Source of the DNA: Anabaena minutissima FACHB-250
GTDB taxonomy: Bacteria; Cyanobacteriota; Cyanobacteriia; Cyanobacteriales; Nostocaceae
Reading direction: 5' to 3'
DNA length: 64,000 bases
NCBI RefSeq assembly: GCF_014697125.1
Contig: NZ_JACJRG010000001.1
Coordinates: 1 to 64,000 of the forward strand
Part shown: in pieces, positions 59,001 to 64,000 of the stretch
Position numbering within the stretch: the stretch's first letter is position 1
How the letters are laid out: every line of letters starts with the position of its first letter
Notes under the pieces: generated by a model
What the model saw: only the letters and a program-made list of their open reading frames with translations
Told to the model about the DNA's origin: nothing
Database searches by the model: none
Made by a program: the position numbers and the translations under genes

Positions 59001-59690
59001 TTTATTCCCTATTTTCCTCTTTTGATACCATTCTAGGTATGCTTTGGGGGATTCAAAAAACCCTGGATAGTCGGGATGTAGTAAACCTATATTGGGGGTT
59101 TCGATGGGTGGGGGAATGTCGCCGATTTTTAAATCTAAATATTTTTCTGCTAGTGTCCAAAATAGTGACGCAACGTTTTCCGTCCCGCCGGCGTTCCAGT
59201 AACCATAGATAATTAACCAGTGGCGTAAGTCTTGGACTTTCTGCACTGGGACAAATTTCAGGAGTTTGGGGCCGATTTTTAAGAAGCTAATATAACCAGC
59301 GAGTTTGTCTTCTTCGCGTCCATTACTGAATTTATCGAGGATGAATTTAACTGGTTTGGGCATTCCTTTGGGTTTGTCACCGATCGCAAATCCACCGAGT
59401 TTGGTTAAACTCATCAGTTCTAAAGCTGACTCAAATACTAGGCGGATGGGGATTTGGGCGATGCGATCGCGCAACCACAAAACTTGGTCATAATCAAATA
59501 TCAGGCTACCAAAAAACACATCCGCGCCTTGGAGTGCGGCTTCTACTTCTGGGCGAATGCTTGTAATATCGCGATCGCTAAATACTCGAATATCCAAATC
59601 AGCACAGCGAGATTTAGCCAATAAAGCGGCTTTCCTGTACAAGTCAGCGTTAAACGATTCAAAACCAGCAATCAAGACGATGCGTTTCAT
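56019..59690 (-). CDS. bchH: BchH-like Mg-chelatase H-subunit paralog (1223 aa)
   Basis: Binds protoporphyrin IX and is the catalytic large subunit for Mg insertion with BchI/BchD (ChlI/ChlD). Family blocks: GFPLVGGPAGSMEAG, PELDGAIDTIPLGG, HFGMHGTVEWLPG (~640), YAANNPSESILAKRRGYG and DWVYEQAADTYALDPEMAERL. It is about 100 residues shorter than the main cyanobacterial ChlH and lacks its N-terminal extension, so it is a second, BchH-type copy rather than the standard subunit (or a CobN-type relative). The start MKRIVLIAGFESFN is well placed. Confidence 0.88.
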   Translation of the reverse strand: MKRIVLIAGFESFNADLYRKAALLAKSRCADLDIRVFSDRDITSIRPEVEAALQGADVFFGSLIFDYDQVLWLRDRIAQIPIRLVFESALELMSLTKLGGFAIGDKPKGMPKPVKFILDKFSNGREEDKLAGYISFLKIGPKLLKFVPVQKVQDLRHWLIIYGYWNAGGTENVASLFWTLAEKYLDLKIGDIPPPIETPNIGLLHPDYPGFFESPKAYLEWYQKRKIGNKTNPQPPITAILLYRKHVITKQPYIPQLIRRFEEAGLIPLPIFINGVEGHVAVRDWMTTDYELQQRKIGNIETPSLSQEAVKVDAIVSTIGFPLVGGPAGSMEAGRQIEVAKRILTAKNVPYIVAAPLLIQDIHSWTRQGVGGLQSVVLYALPELDGAIDTIPLGGLVGEDIYLVPERVQRLIGRVKNWVELRQKPSAERKIAIILYGFPPGYGAVGTAALLNVPRSLIKLLNALKDQGYNVGDIPEDGEELIRRVREADEEMERWEMNQPFPSSANTVNARKLEKWLGYLLTSRIEKQWKSLTGSGIKTYGDELHIGGVQLGNVWIGIQPPLGIQGDPMRLMFERDLTPHPQYAAFYKWLQNELQADAVVHFGMHGTVEWLPGSPLGNTGYSWSDILLGDLPNLYIYAANNPSESILAKRRGYGVLISHNVPPYGRAGLYKELVSLRDLIAEYREDKTKNYVLKEGICKKIVDTGLDADCPFEDAKHLGIAFTPENIRMFSSHAFDDYLVKLYEYLQVIENRLFSSGLHTLGEPPNEEELASYLEAYFGSEQPSDPEEKQQITDLLMQTTDELTNLLRGLNGEFIPPAPGGDLLRDGAGVLPTGRNIHALDPYRMPSPAAYERGREIGQKIISQHLQEHGTYPETVAVLLWGLDAIKTKGESLGILLELVGAEPVKEGTGRIVRYELKPLVEVGHPRIDVLGNLSGIFRDSFVNIIELLDDLFQRAVEADEPEEQNFIKKHALALKAQGVENTSARLFSNPAGDFGSLVNDRVVDGNWESGEELGNTWQSRNVFSYGRQDKGQARPEVLNQLLKTSDRIVQEIDSVEYGLTDIQEYYANTGGLKKAAEKQSGKKVTTSFVESFSKDTTPRNLDDLLRIEYRTKLLNPKWAQAMASQGSGGAFEISQRMTALIGWGGTADFKDDWVYEQAADTYALDPEMAERLRQANPEAFRNIVSRMLEAHGRGFWQTDTNRLDKLRQLYELTDEQLEGVTV

Positions 59691-60022
59691 GCCTGTAAGC
59701 TAAGAAATATTTCTTTACTTTAAATTCTAAACTTGCTTGCAGGTTGATGGTTGAATATCTACCCAGAGAAGTTGGGCGTTTAAATGGTTTTACTATGTTC
59801 TTTCTGAGACTGTGATTGCTCAGTGGTTTTAAATTAGTGACAGTTTTTGAAGTATCACACAATTAACATTTATTTTTCTCTCAAAAAAGATATTATGTAA
59901 TTAGTGCAAGGAGTGATACCACTTCACCTGATGTGTGTTACAACTTATCCTCGTAATACTTTCCTTTCAGAAGTGTTGCAGATGACAAATGTTGCATTAA
60001 ACCATGTGAATGGGTATACATC

Positions 60023-60068
60023 TACAAAGAAACGCTTAGATAAGCAAACTTCTAAGCGTTTCTTTGTA
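60023..60068. terminator. Perfect 17-bp hairpin between bchH and xisI
   Basis: TACAAAGAAACGCTTAG (60023-60039) pairs perfectly with CTAAGCGTTTCTTTGTA (60052-60068), loop 12 nt. Read on minus it follows the xisI stop (60102) by 34 nt, so it could terminate xisHI; the A/T-rich arms make it work both ways. A MITE remnant is also possible. Confidence 0.7.
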
Positions 60069-60101
60069 TGAGAACTACAGCAAATTTCCACCATCACCAA
60101 T

Positions 60102-60437
60102 CTACGCAACACCATATTCTGTATACTGTCGTTTATAAACAGGTTGCAAACCCAAAACAATATCCTCTCGTGGAACTCCCATTGCTACCAGCTCTTCTGC
60201 CGGATTTTGATCAGTTAAATTTTGCTGAAGCCAGATTTTTCCATCTTTAATATCAAAATGAATGATACATCTATAAACACGCTTTAAACCTTCCCATCCC
60301 ACGTTCATCCACTGATAATGGTCGCGTTTTTCATCAAAAATCAATTGGACTTCTACCTCACTATCAGCGACATCTTCATTAGCGTAATGAGTTAATAAAC
60401 TCTGCACATACTCCCGATACTTGGCTAATTTATCCAT
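60102..60437 (-). CDS. xisI: XisI-family protein (111 aa)
   Basis: Clear XisI: NVGWEGLKRVYRCIIHFDIK, KIWLQQNLTDQNPAEELVAMGV, LGLQPVYKRQYTEYGVA. In Anabaena, XisH and XisI are needed for excision of the fdxN element, but the families are widespread with paralogs and are now viewed as a toxin-antitoxin-like or nuclease-partner pair. Overlaps xisH by 13 nt. Confidence 0.94.
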   Translation of the reverse strand: MDKLAKYREYVQSLLTHYANEDVADSEVEVQLIFDEKRDHYQWMNVGWEGLKRVYRCIIHFDIKDGKIWLQQNLTDQNPAEELVAMGVPREDIVLGLQPVYKRQYTEYGVA

Positions 60438-60841
60438 TGCACAATTACCTCATTTACAGGATCATAAACAATTAATAAAAGCTGATACCGTTGTATTGCC
60501 GCTTGTGTAAACTCAAGCTGAAAAAATGTTTGGTAAATATCGAAAGGCACAGCTAAATACAACAAGCGGTTGGGTTCAGTTGTTTCTAATGCTAATCTAT
60601 AGCTTAAAAATTGACCTAACGCGGCATAAAAGTCAGTAACAGCCGAGGGATTGAGAAAACTTTTGATTTCTACAGCTATTTTCTTGCCTTGCCTTTCGGC
60701 TGCTAAAACTCGTTCTGCGCCTAAATCAATCTGAAAGTTAACATTACCATATTTAAATTTTAATGGGTCAGCTGTAATCACCCATTGTTCTTTTTGAAGA
60801 GCTTTTTTGACGGTTTCATGAAATATATCTTTAGCAGACAT
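60425..60841 (-). CDS. xisH: XisH-family PD-(D/E)XK nuclease-like protein (138 aa)
   Basis: XisH with a restriction-endonuclease-like core: NFQIDLGAERVLAAERQGKK and IAVEIKSFLNPSAVTDF, giving the D...ExK catalytic set (Asp ~39, Glu ~58, Lys ~60). Probably cleaves or binds DNA; XisI would control it. The pair is an isolated two-gene operon here with no excisase (xisF) or element ends visible in the window. Confidence 0.92.
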   Translation of the reverse strand: MSAKDIFHETVKKALQKEQWVITADPLKFKYGNVNFQIDLGAERVLAAERQGKKIAVEIKSFLNPSAVTDFYAALGQFLSYRLALETTEPNRLLYLAVPFDIYQTFFQLEFTQAAIQRYQLLLIVYDPVNEVIVQWIN

Positions 60842-60859
60842 CAGCGTTTCTCTACAAAC

Positions 60860-62479
60860 CTAACTAATCATCGGTAACAAAACCTGAGAATTATCACAAC
60901 TAACACTCAACGTTATGATTTGAGCATTCATTAAACAGGTACTACTTAAAACAGCCCCATTCCCAGAGTTCATTGCATAGGCTGGGTAACAAGCTAAACT
61001 CAAACTCAAACTCAAACAATTACCTTCTGCTATTCTTATACATATCGGTTGCAATTGTATATTTCTAGTAACCTTGTTTGTACCGTCTTGGCAATGTAAA
61101 TAACCTTGCGTCACGTTGTACACGCTCCCATCAGGATATACCTGGGACAGTACAGCACACAAATCATAACTATCTTGGTCAGATTGGCAGCAGATTTTTA
61201 CTAATACTTCCCCAACTAGAGATAAATCTGCGGTTAAAGGTTCACTAGTGTAAGTTAACACATCAGAACGGCAATCAATTTGCGATCGCTCAAACACACC
61301 CGCCGGCATTGCCGCATGACCACCGATCGCTGGCACTGGTCGCCAAGGGTCGTGGACTAATATGTCTTGGGGGCTGGGGATTGGGTATTGATGACTGGGT
61401 ATAAGGATTCCAGCATCTTCTCTAATGCTGGCTAGTCCAGTAGTTGACAAAAAGTAAGATTTCTGGTTTGTTGTAGGTAGACTGGGTAAATCTTGCCAAA
61501 TGTTGCTACCCATTTCAAACAGGCACACAGGAGACTTATTTAATAAACCTGTATCTACACCTTTGAGAAATTGATTAAACCAACGAATCTGCATTTGATC
61601 TATTGGGCTAGTGGCTAACTTACCAAAATCAGCCGCACCAACTTTGCGTCCCCAGGGTAAATGCGCCCAAGGGCCAATTATTAAATGTTGAGGAGTATTG
61701 GCACGGGCTACCATATCTTTGTATAGGTGCAATGTACCACGCAGATAAGTATCAAACCATCCACCAATATGAAACATCGGCAAGTCAACGCTTTGGAAGT
61801 TGGTTTTGGGTGACAGTTCTTGCCAATAAGTATCGGGTTGCGGATGGGCTACCCAATCGTGATAAAAAGATTCTGGTGCAAGTTTTTGTAGAATTTCGGG
61901 ATGATTTACCGGGAGATTGCGCGAGGCTGTCAGTAAAGCTTGATATGTTGATTGATCACCTCGTAACCGTGCAGTTTCTGTGGCTAATTGTATCGCCCAA
62001 GCTAAATTTGTTTGCAAACAGAATGCACCACCTTCATAAGCCCAATCTGTATATAAATCATAGCCAATCATGGCTGGGCAAATAGTTTTTAGGGCTGGTG
62101 GTTTAGCGATCGCAGCGTACAATTGAGTCATCCCCTGATAAGAAAAGCCATACATTCCCACCAGTCCATTACTTCCCGGTAGACTAGCAGCCCAATTAAC
62201 GCTATCTGCACCATCAGCGATTTCGTTGGCGAATAACTGAAACTCACCCTCCGAAGTACCGCGACCCCGCACATCTTGAATCACTACAATGTAACCCTGG
62301 GCAGCGTACCAACTAGGATGAGCATAAACCACAGTAGACGCGATCGCTCTACCATAGGGTTGTCGCATTAATAATACAGGAAACTCACCTTCCTCATCAG
62401 GGCAATAGATATCTGCGTCGAGGCGTACACCGTCGCGTGTGTACATAGAGGCGATTTCTTTGGAGAGGATTTTGTACAT
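60860..62479 (-). CDS. CocE/NonD-family hydrolase (539 aa)
   Basis: Alpha/beta hydrolase of the X-Pro dipeptidyl-peptidase/cocaine-esterase group: VIQDVRGRGTSEG (oxyanion), GFSYQGMTQLYAA (Ser ~115), GPWAHLPWGR (His ~271) and the C-terminal jelly-roll (YTSEPLTADLSLVGEVLVKI). Hydrolyses an ester or amide of unknown identity. No signal peptide in the encoded N-terminus (MYKILSKEIASMYTRDGVRL). Confidence 0.92.
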   Translation of the reverse strand: MYKILSKEIASMYTRDGVRLDADIYCPDEEGEFPVLLMRQPYGRAIASTVVYAHPSWYAAQGYIVVIQDVRGRGTSEGEFQLFANEIADGADSVNWAASLPGSNGLVGMYGFSYQGMTQLYAAIAKPPALKTICPAMIGYDLYTDWAYEGGAFCLQTNLAWAIQLATETARLRGDQSTYQALLTASRNLPVNHPEILQKLAPESFYHDWVAHPQPDTYWQELSPKTNFQSVDLPMFHIGGWFDTYLRGTLHLYKDMVARANTPQHLIIGPWAHLPWGRKVGAADFGKLATSPIDQMQIRWFNQFLKGVDTGLLNKSPVCLFEMGSNIWQDLPSLPTTNQKSYFLSTTGLASIREDAGILIPSHQYPIPSPQDILVHDPWRPVPAIGGHAAMPAGVFERSQIDCRSDVLTYTSEPLTADLSLVGEVLVKICCQSDQDSYDLCAVLSQVYPDGSVYNVTQGYLHCQDGTNKVTRNIQLQPICIRIAEGNCLSLSLSLACYPAYAMNSGNGAVLSSTCLMNAQIITLSVSCDNSQVLLPMIS

Positions 62480-62573
62480 TGTTTTCAGTCATCAAGAAAA
62501 AATTCAGCCATCATAATTGACGGCTGAATTCTTCTTCAAAATACCATCCGATTCCTCAAGAGAGTAGATCAGT

Positions 62574-62840
62574 TCAACCTTGTTGAACGCGACGCTCAAA
62601 TTCCTCACGTGTTTTTTCTACTACAGTTAGGGCAGATGTATATATATTCTCATTTTCCTGCTTCAGCCAATTTAACAAACTAGCAATTTGGGCATTCCTT
62701 AAATCTAGGTCTGTCTGAAAAATAATGGAAGTCGCCATCACTTGAGCATATTGAGGTGGATGTCCTTGATCCACCAAAGCAGCAATTAGTCCCGCTAATG
62801 CGCCCTTCCGTATTGGATCAGAAGTAGCTTCTGTAGACAT
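62574..62840 (-). CDS. Hypothetical protein (88 aa)
   Basis: Small helical protein (GALAGLIAALVDQGHPPQYAQVMATS), soluble in overall composition with one mildly hydrophobic helix. No motif recognised. It sits in front of the gas-vesicle genes on the opposite strand. Good codon bias and a plausible AACGATG... leader, so likely real. Confidence 0.6.
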   Translation of the reverse strand: MSTEATSDPIRKGALAGLIAALVDQGHPPQYAQVMATSIIFQTDLDLRNAQIASLLNWLKQENENIYTSALTVVEKTREEFERRVQQG

Positions 62841-63229
62841 GATTTTTTACAACGATGATTGCTAAAAATATCCTATGTTATCTTCCCAAAGCTTTAGTAA
62901 CCGTATTATTACTTAAGTTTATTCATTCCTTTTTAAGGAAGATGTAATATATCTTCAGACAGCAAATAATACATTAAAACCAACAAAAAAAACAAAATGC
63001 AACATTAAAGCTTACATTTTTAATACAAAAACATTTTAAACGTATACAATTCAAACAATAAACTGCTGTTTTTTTGTTACATCGTTGGTATTTTTGCATT
63101 TCTTTACACTTTTTCTCCTGTCAAACTCTTTACATTACCGAAGAGCCGTGCCTAATATGAATGCAGTAAATAGCTAAAGCAAATGCCTAGCCAATACTAA
63201 AAATCAACAATGAGTTAAAGTTTAAAAAT
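62841..63229. other. Divergent promoter region upstream of gvpA
   Basis: 389 bp, very AT-rich. Contains the gvpA promoter candidate at 63129-63158. No hairpin or palindromic operator noticed. Ribosome-binding site of gvpA is weak (GTTAAAGTTTAAAAAT). Confidence 0.5.
63129..63158 (+). promoter_or_regulatory. Candidate gvpA promoter
   Basis: TTTACA (63129-63134) and TAATAT (63153-63158) at 18-nt spacing, predicted start ~63165 and a 65-nt leader. Plausible housekeeping-type promoter; no experimental support. Confidence 0.5.
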
Positions 63230-63445
63230 ATGGCAGTCGAAAAAACAAATTCTTCCTCAAGCTTGGCTGAAGTTATTGACCGTATATTAGATAAAGGTAT
63301 CGTTGTAGATGCTTGGGTACGTGTTTCACTAGTTGGTATTGAATTGCTGGCGATTGAAGCTCGCATCGTTATCGCATCTGTTGAAACCTACCTGAAATAT
63401 GCAGAAGCTGTAGGTCTAACTCAATCCGCCGCAATGCCTGCTTAA
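63230..63445 (+). CDS. gvpA: Gas vesicle structural protein GvpA (71 aa)
   Basis: The major rib-forming protein of gas vesicles: [20 protein letters not shown] and [20 protein letters not shown] are diagnostic. One copy is present in the window; some cyanobacteria have several in tandem. Followed 194 nt later by gvpC on the same strand. Confidence 0.98.
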   Translation: MAVEKTNSSSSLAEVIDRILDKGIVVDAWVRVSLVGIELLAIEARIVIASVETYLKYAEAVGLTQSAAMPA

Positions 63446-63639
63446 ATATTAAGTAGCTTCCAGAAAATCAGTATTAATGAGTTTGTAATTCTGATATATA
63501 TTCTGCTTTTATTCGTTGCTCCTGAGTTATAAAAAGAGAAAACGAAAAAAGCAGACATTCTTTAAACTGCATTTACTGTATATCAATTATCCAGTGAATG
63601 TGGTTAATTCACGCTTTTAATAATATTCCGGAGAACCTC

Positions 63640-64000
63640 ATGACGGCTTTAATGCAAAGAATCCGGCAAGAGCATCAGTCAATAGCTGAGGAAGTAGCTC
63701 AACTATGTAGAGACACTCATCAATTTTTGTCCACTACAACAGCAAACAGACAAGAGCAAGCTAAAAAGCAAGCGCAAGAACTGCATATGTTTCACGAAGA
63801 ACTTGAGTATACAACTCAAGATTTTCTAGCTGAAACAGCTAAAGCAAGGGTTGCTCAAGCTCAAGCTCAATCGAAGTTTTTGCATCAGTTTCACAAAAAT
63901 CTGGAGCAAACAACCCACGAATTTTTAGCAGAAACGGCAAAGGACAGAACCGAACAAGCTACAGCACAAAGGCAGAATCTGCGCCAATTCCGGCAAGATT
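63640..64000 (+). CDS. gvpC: Gas vesicle protein GvpC (partial, 3' end beyond window)
   Basis: Outer-surface protein that strengthens gas vesicles. ATG 63640 has GGAG at 63630-63633, 6 nt upstream. The 120 visible residues contain GvpC's ~33-residue repeats, e.g. [20 protein letters not shown] and [20 protein letters not shown]. The reading frame is open to the edge. It adjoins gvpA, the usual order in Anabaena/Calothrix. Confidence 0.95.
   Translation, partial: MTALMQRIRQEHQSIAEEVAQLCRDTHQFLSTTTANRQEQAKKQAQELHMFHEELEYTTQDFLAETAKARVAQAQAQSKFLHQFHKNLEQTTHEFLAETAKDRTEQATAQRQNLRQFRQD

Overview
The window looks like a chromosomal segment of a filamentous, probably heterocyst-forming cyanobacterium of the Nostoc/Anabaena/Trichormus/Tolypothrix type. 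The evidence is the very frequent HIP1 octamer (GCGATCGC), heptanucleotide STRR arrays (ACTCAGC/TGAGTGC), psbK and psbM, light-dependent protochlorophyllide reductase, an H-subunit Mg-chelatase paralog, xisH/xisI, gvpA/gvpC, and large multi-domain hybrid kinases. Everything here was read by eye; no database search was run.

Layout. 1-311: 5' end of a 16S rRNA gene on the minus strand, with its leader and a near-consensus promoter. 428-6917: an accessory block with a TROVE/Ro60-like vWA protein, a downstream HTH-containing partner, a small upstream protein, two tandem 85-nt folded RNA copies that look like bacterial Y RNAs, and a divergent NACHT-HEAT NTPase. 7617-11267: a conserved hypothetical, tgt, psbK, a 2Fe-2S ferredoxin, psbM and a tandem Usp protein. 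12035-19335: signalling block (hybrid kinase, CheR, CheB, hybrid kinase). 19704-28969: an aminotransferase, then two MacA/MacB-like adaptor-permease pairs that share one ATPase gene and are interrupted by a BASS transporter and by a four-helix-bundle gene flanked by inverted STRR arrays.

29148-34241: small secreted protein, TPR lipoprotein-like protein, single-domain response regulator and a ParC-like topoisomerase A subunit. 34779-39510: repeat-rich accessory island with a 15-unit 21-bp tandem array, a caspase/NB-ARC protein split from its winged-helix/TPR half by a TGATG junction, a 165-bp MITE-like element with 16-bp inverted termini and an 11-bp target duplication, and an alpha/beta hydrolase. 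39964-49458: retropepsin-like protease with a small partner, PLP deaminase, FecCD/FecE transporter with a decayed upstream gene, FAD oxidase, RtcA and a PIN toxin-antitoxin pair. 49897-62840: por, membrane proteins, a BchH-like chelatase subunit, xisHI and a CocE-type hydrolase. 63129-64000: gas-vesicle genes gvpA and gvpC (truncated by the window edge).

The most interesting signal is at 3094-3297: two RNA-like repeats with compensatory base changes next to a TROVE-like gene. Second is the split caspase/NB-ARC/TPR locus with its neighbouring hydrolase.
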